A stretch of 40,837 nucleotides of DNA, taken from positions 1 through 40,837 of the forward strand of contig JAJEAY010000212.1 in the NCBI GenBank assembly GCA_022824145.1. Reading direction: 5' to 3'. The translations under genes and the position numbers were made by a program. Position 1 is the first letter of the stretch; every line of letters starts with the position of its first letter. The notes below the pieces were generated by a model. It made no database searches. It saw nothing but the letters and a program-made list of their open reading frames with translations, and had not been told where the DNA came from. Positions 16,164 through 24,216 of this stretch are shown one piece after another. This stretch comes from Rhodobacter sp. (GTDB lineage: Bacteria; Pseudomonadota; Alphaproteobacteria; Rhodobacterales; Rhodobacteraceae).

Positions 16164-17653
16164 TCCGGCGTTCTCCGCCGCTTGCGGTATTCGCTGATCA
16201 GGGGCCAGACCAGCAGCGCAATGGCCGTGATCGTGAACGCCAGTGGGAACGGCCGCGTCACGATGGGCGAGAGATCACCGGCAGTCATCATGAGGCCGCT
16301 GCGTAATTTCTCCTCGGCCAGCGGTGCCAGCACGAAACCGATCACGAATGGGCCAAGCGGAATGCGCGCCCATTCCAGCAGAAATCCGATCACGCCAAAA
16401 AGCAGCATCACCCAAACGTCGAACATAGTGTTGTTCAACGCGTAGGATCCGATCACGCAGAACATCATTACGACCGGCAGCACGAAGCTGCGAGGCAGGT
16501 AGATGAGGCTGGAAATGTGACGAACCGAAGACGTCATCAGCAGCCACATCAGGATATTGGCCAAGAGCGCCGTGGCGATCATGGCCCAGACGATATCGGA
16601 GTTGGTCAGAAACAAGGTCGGACCGGGCTGGATCGAATGGATCGTCAGTGCCCCGATTAGGATCGCGTCGATCACACTGCCAGGGATACCCATTGCAATC
16701 AACGGTATCAGAGCGCCGCTCACGGTTGCGTTGTTGGCGGCTTCCGACGCGACGATGCCTTCCTCAGATCCCTTGCCGAATTTCTCAGGTTCCGACGAGA
16801 CATTCTTGGTCACCGTGTACGCGACGACCGAACCTATCGAGGCGCCGACACCGGGAAGAATGCCGATGAAGGTGCCGATGAAGGAGGACCGTATCAGGTT
16901 GACGCCATGGCGCAGAAAGTCTCGAAGGCTCATCATCATGCCTTTCGACGACATTTCGGCGCGATCGGGGAGCGCCCCCAAATCAAGCGAGTCCTTTATG
17001 ATCTGACTCACTGCGAAGGTTCCAATCAATACGGGCAAGAGCTGCAAACCGCCGTTCAGCATGTACCAATCGAAGGTCATCCTGGGCATTCCCGTGGCAG
17101 GGTCGACTCCCGGCATTGAGACCAACATACCCAGCAGACCGGAGATCAGACCTTTGACCAGCGACCCCTCGCTGACCGAGGCGATCAGCACCATCGCCAT
17201 CATGATCAGCGTGAAGTACTCGAATGGACCAAAGCGCGTGGCCAGTACCGAAAGCGGCTTGGTGACGGTGAAGAGGACGCCCCAGGCGATGAGGCCGCCT
17301 ACGAACGACGCAGTGATGCCGAGCCCGAGGGCACGGCCCGGCCGACCCGAACGGGCCATTGGGTAGCCGTCGAACGTAGTCATGACCGAGGCCGGCGTAC
17401 CCGGCATTCGCATCAGTGTCGCGGTGATCAGGCCGCCGCTGATTGCACCGACATACATCGCCACCAGCAGTACCACCGCGTCGAAAGGTTCCATGTAGAA
17501 GGTGAGCGGCAGGGTCAGAGCGATCAGCATTGCTCCGGTCAGCCCGGGGATTGCACCGACGACGATCCCCAGAAACGTACCGAGGAAGAGCATGAAAAAC
17601 GGCCAGGGAGACAGTATCTGGCCAATCGCTCCACCGAGTGCTCCGAAATCCAT
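16160..17653 (-). CDS. tctA: TctA-family large permease subunit of a tripartite tricarboxylate transporter
   Basis: 497 residues, the usual size, with about ten to twelve hydrophobic segments. The family motif is near the start: 'GAIPGLTGAMLIALTLPLT' (about 33-51), followed by 'YVGAISGGLITATLMRMPG'. TctA, with TctB and a TctC binding protein, imports organic anions using the ion gradient. The stop overlaps the start of the sulfatase gene by 4 nt, linking uptake and desulfation in one message. Confidence 0.95.
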   Translation of the reverse strand: MDFGALGGAIGQILSPWPFFMLFLGTFLGIVVGAIPGLTGAMLIALTLPLTFYMEPFDAVVLLVAMYVGAISGGLITATLMRMPGTPASVMTTFDGYPMARSGRPGRALGLGITASFVGGLIAWGVLFTVTKPLSVLATRFGPFEYFTLIMMAMVLIASVSEGSLVKGLISGLLGMLVSMPGVDPATGMPRMTFDWYMLNGGLQLLPVLIGTFAVSQIIKDSLDLGALPDRAEMSSKGMMMSLRDFLRHGVNLIRSSFIGTFIGILPGVGASIGSVVAYTVTKNVSSEPEKFGKGSEEGIVASEAANNATVSGALIPLIAMGIPGSVIDAILIGALTIHSIQPGPTLFLTNSDIVWAMIATALLANILMWLLMTSSVRHISSLIYLPRSFVLPVVMMFCVIGSYALNNTMFDVWVMLLFGVIGFLLEWARIPLGPFVIGFVLAPLAEEKLRSGLMMTAGDLSPIVTRPFPLAFTITAIALLVWPLISEYRKRRRTPE

Positions 17654-17662
17654 CGCAAACCC

Positions 17663-18142
17663 TTAGACTGGAAGATCCACGACGAATACGTTCGTGAACA
17701 GGTATTCTGCTCCGAAAGCAAAGATCGCAGCGACGATCAGGGCCAATGGGGCTTTGCGGAACCGAAATGATTCCATCGCCCAGATCAGGGCCGCAAGGAA
17801 AACAAAGGTGATCAGGCCAAAGGACGCTACCTGCAGATGAAGCAGCCCGACATACACAGCCGAGCTTCCCAGCATCAAAATCCCGCCCATGCGTGGGCTG
17901 CCGGGGAATTCCTCCCGAATGGCCCGATAAAGGCTGGGTGACTGAAAAATCACCGCCAATGCCCGTCCGATGACGATCAAGCAGCACAGGATCACAATCC
18001 CAGCCGTGTACATCGGAACCGGGCCGGACCCCAGCGGCTCGAATGTTCCAGGCGGCAAGCGGTTGGCCTGTATCCAGAACACGGCGCAAATCAGGATTAC
18101 GAGGGCGGCCACACCGATTTCAGTGAAGGATCGACGATCCAC
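17663..18142 (-). CDS. tctB: TctB-family small permease subunit
   Basis: 159 residues with four hydrophobic helices (about 8-25, 45-63, 86-106 and 112-152) and the 'FWIQANRLPPGTFEPLGSGPVP' type loop usual between helices 1 and 2 of TctB. It partners TctA in the membrane. It is placed between tctC and tctA, with only 9 nt to the next start. Confidence 0.9.
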   Translation of the reverse strand: MDRRSFTEIGVAALVILICAVFWIQANRLPPGTFEPLGSGPVPMYTAGIVILCCLIVIGRALAVIFQSPSLYRAIREEFPGSPRMGGILMLGSSAVYVGLLHLQVASFGLITFVFLAALIWAMESFRFRKAPLALIVAAIFAFGAEYLFTNVFVVDLPV

Positions 18143-18208
18143 GGTGTCCTCTCTGTCCGGAGATCTGGCACCCGGCCCGCCGCCACTGCAGGCCGAGTGC
18201 TTGGGAGG

Positions 18209-19180
18209 CTACTTCTGAGCGGCCAGCGCGGCGATCGGCTCGATCGCTTCCCAGGTCGCGTTCAGATCGTTCATCAGGTCCTCGCCCGACAGGAAGACGT
18301 CGGCGAATCCCTTGCTGCCAATGAACTCTTGGTACCGATCCGTTTGCGTCGCGGTCTTCAGCGCCGCGGCGAACCCGTCGATGGCTTCTGCCGCGGTGCC
18401 CTTGGGGGCGAAGATCCAGGACTTGATGCAGAATTGCATGTCGTAGCCAAGCTCGTTCATCGTCGGCAGATCAGGCAGGCCGTCGAAGCGCTCGGCGCCT
18501 GTGTAGGCGAGCGGCTTGATCTGCGCCTCGGGGTTCTCGCTGCCGTCAGGCAACAGCGTGAAGTTCACCACTTCGGCGCCCGACAGAACCGTTGCGTTGG
18601 TCTGCGCGCCAGTCAGCGCGGTGTAGTTCGCAGTGCCGCCGCCGATCTGCACGAATCGAAATTTCGACCCGGGCGCCAGTTCCTGCAACATGATCCCGGC
18701 CATGTGGTTGATTGCGCCGAGATTGGCGCCGAAGATCAACGTGTCAGGCTCTGCCGTAGCCTTCGCCAGCAATTCCTCGACGCTGTTGATTCCGCTGTCC
18801 TTGCGCACCATCGGCGCCAAGCAGAACTCACCCATTCCGGCCACGGGTTCAAAGTCGCGCCAGCCGAAATCGAGTGCGCCGGTGCCTTCGCCACCCATCA
18901 ACGCGATGTGGATCAGAAGGAAGCTGTGGCCGTCTGGTTCCGCCTCCATCACTCGGCGCGAGCCTATCGAGTAATGGCCGCCGACATTGACGATGGTGAT
19001 CGGCTGCGATAACGCGTCGGAGTCTTGTACACCGGCCTGCAGCGTGCGGCCGACTTGGTCTGAAGTTCCGCCAGCCTTGAACGGAACGATCAGCTTGATC
19101 GGTTTCTCAGGCCACTCGGCCTGGGCGGCGCCGGCGGTAGACATGATTGCAGCGGCGACAAGTCCTAGTAACTTTCTCAC
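18209..19180 (-). CDS. tctC: TctC/Bug-family periplasmic binding protein of the TTT transporter
   Basis: 323 residues starting at a GTG with GGGGAGG in front. Signal peptide of about 21 residues (hydrophobic core 'LLGLVAAAIMSTAGA', then AQA), and the family motif 'WPEKPIKLIVPFKAGGTSDQVGRTLQ' spread over 23-48. Bug proteins bind small carboxylates and pass them to TctAB. The cognate ligand is unknown; the genes after it suggest a sulfated or sugar-derived carboxylate. First gene of the long operon; 66 nt separate it from tctB. Confidence 0.93.
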   Translation of the reverse strand: MRKLLGLVAAAIMSTAGAAQAEWPEKPIKLIVPFKAGGTSDQVGRTLQAGVQDSDALSQPITIVNVGGHYSIGSRRVMEAEPDGHSFLLIHIALMGGEGTGALDFGWRDFEPVAGMGEFCLAPMVRKDSGINSVEELLAKATAEPDTLIFGANLGAINHMAGIMLQELAPGSKFRFVQIGGGTANYTALTGAQTNATVLSGAEVVNFTLLPDGSENPEAQIKPLAYTGAERFDGLPDLPTMNELGYDMQFCIKSWIFAPKGTAAEAIDGFAAALKTATQTDRYQEFIGSKGFADVFLSGEDLMNDLNATWEAIEPIAALAAQK

Positions 19181-19297
19181 GGGATCCTCCCCTATATAGT
19201 GTAAGCGTTGCGTGTTTTTCGTGGCGCAATATAGTGATACACGCAGCCATCGAGCAATAGCAATAGCAATAGCAATATCTTAGTCAGGATGTCCTCA
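19181..19297. promoter_or_regulatory. Divergent control region between tctC and the plus-strand sulfatase
   Basis: For the plus strand, TTGCGT (19208-19213) and TATAGT (19230-19235) with a 16-nt spacer form a plausible promoter. TATAGTG occurs twice, at 19195-19201 and 19230-19236, 35 bp apart. TGCGTGT (19209-19215) and ACACGCA (19239-19245) are a perfect 7-bp inverted repeat around the plus-strand promoter, a possible operator. The leftward promoter for tctC must also lie here, but I cannot fix its boxes with confidence. Confidence 0.5.
19253..19276 (+). repeat. Tandem AGCAAT repeat, four perfect copies
   Basis: Four perfect, uninterrupted copies of the hexamer fill 24 bases of the leader between the plus-strand promoter and the sulfatase start. 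Hexamer tracts can gain or lose units by replication slippage. Here a change would alter leader length (plus strand) or distance upstream of the tctC promoter (minus strand) without touching a coding frame. Confidence 0.85.
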
Positions 19298-20764
19298 ATG
19301 CCGTACCCAAATATCATGCTTGTGACTGCCGACCAATGGCCGGGCGCGCTGCTTGGCTTGGCCGGGCGAAGCGACATCGACACACCGACGCTGGACCGGA
19401 TCGGCGGCAACGGTATCTGGTTTCCGAACGCATTTTCCGAATGCCCGATCTGCATCCCGGCACGCCGCAGCCTGATGACCGGAACTGCGCCGCGCCAGCA
19501 TGGCGACCGGGTGTTCCAGCCCGCCCTGCCGAAACCCGACCTGCCACATCTGGCCGATGTCTTGCGCAACGCCGGCTACCAGACAGGTGCAGTCGGCAAG
19601 CTGCATGTCTACCCGCCGCGGGACCGCATCGGTTTCGAAGAAGTGCTGAGTTTCGAAGAGGGTCGGCCGCAACTGGGCGGGCCAGACGATTGGGATATCT
19701 GGTTGGCTGATCGGGGTTATGCCGGGCAGGGCTATGCCCACGGGATGTCCAACAACGGCTACGAATTCCGGCCGTGGCACCTGCCGGAGGACTGCCATCC
19801 CACGGTCTGGCAGGCGCAGCAGATGTGCCGGATGATCCAGCGTCGGGATCCCACCCGGCCGCAGTTCTGGTATCTGTCGTTCAATTTCCCGCATCCGCCA
19901 ATTGTGCCGCCGGCCTCTTACTTGTCGCTCTATTCCGGGCGCGCCGTCGACGCCGCCGTTCAAGGCGACTGGAATGGCGATCTGCCGGCCGCCCTGCAGC
20001 GGGTGCGAAACGCTTGGCCACAATTGCCGCCGGACCGGCTGGCTGCGATGCGTCGCGCCTTCTACGCCCAATGCACACTGATCGACCATCAGCTTCGTGT
20101 GGTGATCGGGACGCTCCGCGAGCAGCAGATGCTCGATGACACGATCCTGCTCTTTACCAGCGATCATGGCGACATGCTGGGCGATCACGGGCTTTATGCG
20201 AAACGTGCGATGCTTCGTGGATCGGTGTCTGTCCCGATGCTGCTGATGGGAACCGCCGCTTCGGATCGTGTCCGCCCTGGAAGAGTCGATGGCCGTCTCG
20301 CCGGTCTGCAGGACATCATGCCGACGCTGCTGGACCTCGCTGGCATCGACGCCCCGGACGGCATGACGGGACTGTCTCTCGTCGGGGACCATCAGCGCGA
20401 GACGCTTTATTGCGAGGCTCTTGAGGGTCAGGCTGCGATGCGGATGGTCACCGACGGGCGGTGGAAGCTGATCTGGTACCCGGCAGGCAACCATGTTCAG
20501 CTTTTCGACTGCAAGACCGATCCGAGCGAAACGACCGATCTTTCATCGGAACCGGACGCGATGTCACATCTGGAGCGTTTGTCGCGACAGCTGGCCAGCG
20601 AACTTTACGGTGTTGACCTGCAATTCCTTGACGGCGACAGTCTAGTCGGAATGCAAGCCGAACCTGTCGTGCAAGAGCCGAATCGCGGGCTTTCCGGGCA
20701 GCGCGGCGTGCATTTTCCCGAACCGCCGCCCGACGACCCGTCGAAGGTCGTCGGCGCTCCGTGA
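19298..20764 (+). CDS. Sulfatase, cysteine type (C-I-P-A-R), cytoplasmic
   Basis: The start at 19298 is preferred over 19289 because AGGA lies 8 nt ahead of it; the earlier ATG overlaps that AGGA. 488 residues. Metal site 'TADQWPG' (D12), formylglycine motif C52-I-P-A-R56 followed by 'RSLMTGTAP', and 'TSDHGDMLGDHGLYAKR' as second metal site. 'GKLHVYPP' supplies the usual Lys-x-His. No signal peptide. It is transcribed away from tctC, so it shares a control region with the transporter and is likely co-expressed with the operon. It ends 4 nt from a converging LysR remnant. Confidence 0.92.
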   Translation: MPYPNIMLVTADQWPGALLGLAGRSDIDTPTLDRIGGNGIWFPNAFSECPICIPARRSLMTGTAPRQHGDRVFQPALPKPDLPHLADVLRNAGYQTGAVGKLHVYPPRDRIGFEEVLSFEEGRPQLGGPDDWDIWLADRGYAGQGYAHGMSNNGYEFRPWHLPEDCHPTVWQAQQMCRMIQRRDPTRPQFWYLSFNFPHPPIVPPASYLSLYSGRAVDAAVQGDWNGDLPAALQRVRNAWPQLPPDRLAAMRRAFYAQCTLIDHQLRVVIGTLREQQMLDDTILLFTSDHGDMLGDHGLYAKRAMLRGSVSVPMLLMGTAASDRVRPGRVDGRLAGLQDIMPTLLDLAGIDAPDGMTGLSLVGDHQRETLYCEALEGQAAMRMVTDGRWKLIWYPAGNHVQLFDCKTDPSETTDLSSEPDAMSHLERLSRQLASELYGVDLQFLDGDSLVGMQAEPVVQEPNRGLSGQRGVHFPEPPPDDPSKVVGAP

Positions 20765-20768
20765 CAGC

Positions 20769-21238
20769 TCAGCCGTGGCGATGCTCGGCAATTGTCTTTT
20801 CGACCAGCGCGACCGGCTTTTCGGTGGAAGGAAGATGCGGTCCGTCCCGGCGACAGATCACGCCGCCCCCGCATTGCGGCAACCCGCCAAGTGAATCGAC
20901 CGCAGCAATCTCGGGATAGGCCGCGTGTGAGTTTGGGACAGGGTTCCCAAGGTTCGGCTGTGGCGCAGAAAATCGATCGTCGCGTGGATCGAACTCATCT
21001 TAACCACGGAAAGGGGCAGCTGCACCCCTGTGCGCCCGAATATACGCCGCATGAGTTGCGGTCCCAACGTCTCGTCGCCCGTCATCACCCATCGGAATTC
21101 CGCCAGTTCCTCGAGCGATTTCAATTCGCCGCAATGCGCTGGGTGATGCCGATGGGCGACGATGAGCGTTTCCTCACGCAAAAGGACTTGGGTCTCACAG
21201 GCTGCGTCAAAGTAGATGCCGGTGATCAAGGCGAAAAA
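20769..21238 (-). pseudogene. LysR-family regulator remnant (effector domain only, frameshifted)
   Basis: The frame from about 21229 carries LysR effector-domain sequence: 'LLREETLIVAHRHHP', 'ELAEFRWVMTGDETLG' and 'VVKMSSIHATIDFLRHS'. It shifts near 20920 into the frame that ends in 'ICRRDGPHLPSTEKPVAL' and a stop at 20769. The helix-turn-helix half is missing; upstream lies unrelated sequence leading into the transposase remnant. This was probably the regulator of the sulfatase/tct locus, judging only by position. It cannot bind DNA now. Confidence 0.75.
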
Positions 21239-21459
21239 TAGTGAATTACATACCTGACTAGCCGGCGGGCTGCCTCCGCACTGGCTTCACCGATCACAGG
21301 GGCCGCCGATCAGCCTGTGCCCGCGGGCCGCGGCGGGACGGCCCGCGTCCGCTTCCGGCACATGCCGGCACATGCCGTCCTATGGCTGTCAGACTGATTC
21401 GCGGCAGGAAGCCTGGCGGCTCCCCGGGCGCATCCTGCGCAGCCGCGAGGGAGACGGCC

Positions 21460-21953
21460 ATGAAGACCGTCGGAGGCGGGGAAGGCGGCGGAACGGCTCC
21501 TGCCCCCGCCCGCAGGCAGACCGTCTGCCGGCTCCTTCCGAAGAGGTGCGCCGCGTGGCGGCGGCTCGAGGCCATGCTCGAGGACCGGCGGCGGCTGTAC
21601 AACACAGCCCTGGAGGAGCGCATCGGCTGCTGCCGGAAAACCGGCAAGACCAGAACCTATGTCGACCAGGGCAGGGCGCTGACGGAATGCCGCCGCGACA
21701 TCCCCCGGAACGGCGGCGTGTCCCGTGGCCGTGCAGCGCGGCACGCTGAAACGGCTCGACGAAGCGTTCAGGGCGTTCTTCCGGCGGGTGAGGAAAGGCG
21801 GCGCGCCGGGCTTCCCGAGGTTCCGGGGCAGGCGCTTCTTCAGCAGCGTTTCCATCGTATCCGGCGTGAAGGTGCGCGACGGAACGCTGCGCATTCCCTC
21901 GTTCGGCGCACTGAGGATACAGCGCAGGGGCGGGAACCCGTATCCTGGTCTGA
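21460..21953 (+). pseudogene. TnpB/OrfB-type (IS605/IS1341 family) transposase-associated protein, N-terminal remnant
   Basis: The first frame gives 'RLLPKRCAAWRRLEAMLEDR', 'RRLYNTALEERI' and 'TGKTRTYVDQGRALTECRRD', as in OrfB N-terminal domains. After a frameshift near 21715 the next frame gives 'LKRLDEAFRAFFRRVRKGG', 'PGFPRFRGRRFF' and 'GTLRIPSFGALRIQRRG'. The RuvC-like catalytic part is absent. A tandem CCGGCACATG (21355-21374) lies in the left flank. This is a dead insertion-sequence fragment and may have caused the loss of the LysR N-terminal half. Confidence 0.72.
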
Positions 21954-22590
21954 AATCAAGTTCGGATCTGGCTCGTTGCAGGATTTTTTTCGGATCCGGG
22001 TTCAGTTTTCACACAGCTTTTCCACAGTTCCTTCCACAGGTGCCGCCGCGCGGGCATGTCGAAGCGGTCCGTCCACAGGGGCGTGGACGACCGCAGGCGG
22101 TTCGCTGCCGGGCCTTCGGACATGCGCCGGCGCGCGGCCCGCTCCGGCTTTCAGGTGGCAGGGTTCCGTTGTCCGTCGTGCGACCGAATGCTCAACCGCA
22201 TGGTTCCATAACGACCGCAGAATGCTCAATCGCCTGCTCTCGGCTTCGTTGCTTTCTTGAGACACCGTTATGGTCTCTCCGCGGTGATGGTTTGTCGTCG
22301 ACCGCTGGGTACGCTTTGAACCGGCGTTCTTCGGATCCTTTCCCGGCCGGACAGCGCTATGGCTAACGGGGCGACGGCGACGCTCGGAAATTCGCCTTGC
22401 GGTAAGGGCTTTTTGTACAATCCGTGATCCGCGCGGATTTCTATGTTCGCTTCGGCCGGTCCAACCAAAGGGAACGCAGGGTGCGAGCGCGTCCATTGCC
22501 GCCGGACTCAGAAGGGACAGATGCGAGACGCGAGGCAACGCCTGCGAACGCTGTCAGGGCGGGTCGTCGTTTGTCACGTCGCCAGAAATA
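21954..22590. other. Gene-free stretch after the transposase remnant
   Basis: Frames remain open on both strands because of high GC, but none shows a domain I recognise or a ribosome binding site. The zinc-ribbon C-terminus of a TnpB cannot be found here. It is probably insertion-sequence and flanking debris up to the end of the kinase gene. Confidence 0.4.
22394..22415 (+). terminator. Weak terminator-like hairpin
   Basis: GCCTT and AAGGGC can pair around a short GCGGT loop with one bulged G, and five T follow. It fits a small intrinsic terminator on the plus strand, though no intact plus-strand gene is upstream, so it may be chance. Confidence 0.25.
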
Positions 22591-24216
22591 TCAGCCTTGG
22601 TCCAACAGTTTTTCGAAGAGAAGCGCCACCGCTTCGGCTCCTGGATCATTGTGTCCGGCCAGACTGGCTTCGGGAAGATAGCTCGCCCGCCCGGCCCGGG
22701 CGCGGGTAATGCTTGCCGTCGCATCGGCGCCATCGCGTGCGGCACGGGCTGCGTGCTCAAGGCCGGAAGGAAGAGCGTCAAGTGCCGGGTGAAGCGCATC
22801 GATCATCGTCCGATCGCCCGGTTTTGCTCCGCCCACCTGCTGTATTCGCTCAAGACCCGCCTTGAATGCTCCGATCATGTCCTTGCCGCTCGCTGACGCA
22901 TCGCCGGCGGATGCAAAAAATATCGCCAGCAGCACGCCCGATGACCCGCCCATGGCCTGACTCAATTCGAGGCCGATGGCACGGTAAAGCTGGGTTTGGT
23001 CGGCCAAAGGCAACCGCTCGAGGGCATCAAGGAGCGCTTTGGAAGCGGTCGCAAGAGTGCTGCCCGTGTCTCCGTCACCGGACTTCGCGTCCAACGCGTT
23101 GAGATGCGCTTCGGCATCCATCAGGATTTCACAGCAGAGCGCGACGAATGCGCGTGTCTCTTCATTGATGGACGGAATCGGCTGGATAGGAGCCAGTCCG
23201 TCCGGCAGTTCAACGACGGAGATCTCACCCGTGGAACGGCAGCCCGGCCAGGCCCATGGAGCGGCGGGAGCCATCAATGCCGCCTCGTCATGTTCGGTGA
23301 CAGGAAGAATCGAAATCGAGAAGCCCCTCATGTCAAGCGACGTCATCATCGGCGCCGGACCGACAAGCCAGCGGATCCGGTCGCCAATTCGGGACTTGAC
23401 GAGATCTTCTGCCAGCACCGCCATTTCCAGAGGGGTCGCGCCACCCAGATTGTTCAGCAACGCAACGTGCGGGCCGGACCCGATACTTGGCGCTAACCGC
23501 GCAACGACTGTCTCGACCGCGTCGCGCGCAGTAGAGAAATCAACCTGCTCGATTCCGGCTTCGCCATGTATGCCCAAGCCCAGTTCGGCTTTGCCAGGGC
23601 CGATGCGGTTCTCTTTGGGTGAGCCGGGTATGGTGCAGGTGTCCAAAGACATGCCTATCGAAACGACGCCGTCTATGACACGTTCAGCGGATTCGGTCAC
23701 CACATCAAGGTCCGCGCCGTTTTCGGCCAATGCGCCTGCGATCTTATGCACAAACAATGTGCCGGCAACGCCGCGGGGCTGCGGCAGATCCGGCAACGCC
23801 ACGTCGTCGTCCACCACGACCATGTTGACCTTCAGTCCTTGGGCGCGGGCACGTTCGGCCGCCAGCCCGAAATTCAGGCGGTCTCCCGTATAGTTCTTGA
23901 CGATCAGCAGGCAACCGGCCTTTCCGGTGACAGCGAGGATGCCTGCAAGCACGGCATCGACCGAAGGCGATGCGAACACTTCTCCGCAGACGGCCGCAGT
24001 CAGCATGCCCTGACCGACGAACCCCGCATGGCTCGGCTCATGGCCCGATCCGCCTCCGGAAACCAAGGCTACACGCGATCTGTCCCAGTCCGCGCGGACC
24101 ACGACCTTGATATGTGGGTACCCGTCCAGCCGCGCGAGCCGTCCCTCGGCGGTTCGCAGCATTCCGTCGATCGCCTCAGTGACGAGGTTTTCCTTGGAAT
24201 TGATGAATTGTTTCAT
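22591..24216 (-). CDS. Fused DhaK-DhaL ATP-dependent ketose (dihydroxyacetone-type) kinase
   Basis: 541 residues in two domains. The DhaK part (1-about 330) has 'GGGSGHEPSHAGFVGQGML' (His equivalent to E. coli H56), 'KNYTGDRLNFG' (Asp109 equivalent) and 'LGLGIHGEAGIE' (His218 equivalent, which binds the substrate carbonyl covalently). The DhaL part (about 350-541) has 'DAKSGDGDTGSTL', supplying Mg-ATP aspartates, 'MGGSSGVL' and 'GDRTMIDALHPALDAL'. The fusion and the GDGDTG motif mark the ATP-dependent form rather than the PTS-linked one. Relatives phosphorylate dihydroxyacetone, glyceraldehyde or erythrulose. It is the last gene of the ABC operon, with an ATGA overlap, so it probably acts on the imported sugar or its oxidised product. 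Confidence 0.93.
   Translation of the reverse strand: MKQFINSKENLVTEAIDGMLRTAEGRLARLDGYPHIKVVVRADWDRSRVALVSGGGSGHEPSHAGFVGQGMLTAAVCGEVFASPSVDAVLAGILAVTGKAGCLLIVKNYTGDRLNFGLAAERARAQGLKVNMVVVDDDVALPDLPQPRGVAGTLFVHKIAGALAENGADLDVVTESAERVIDGVVSIGMSLDTCTIPGSPKENRIGPGKAELGLGIHGEAGIEQVDFSTARDAVETVVARLAPSIGSGPHVALLNNLGGATPLEMAVLAEDLVKSRIGDRIRWLVGPAPMMTSLDMRGFSISILPVTEHDEAALMAPAAPWAWPGCRSTGEISVVELPDGLAPIQPIPSINEETRAFVALCCEILMDAEAHLNALDAKSGDGDTGSTLATASKALLDALERLPLADQTQLYRAIGLELSQAMGGSSGVLLAIFFASAGDASASGKDMIGAFKAGLERIQQVGGAKPGDRTMIDALHPALDALPSGLEHAARAARDGADATASITRARAGRASYLPEASLAGHNDPGAEAVALLFEKLLDQG

Noticed and set aside
19253-19276. CRISPR-like repeat
   Set aside because: The copies are directly adjacent 6-mers without spacers, so this is a simple-sequence tract. 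No CRISPR array was seen anywhere in the window.
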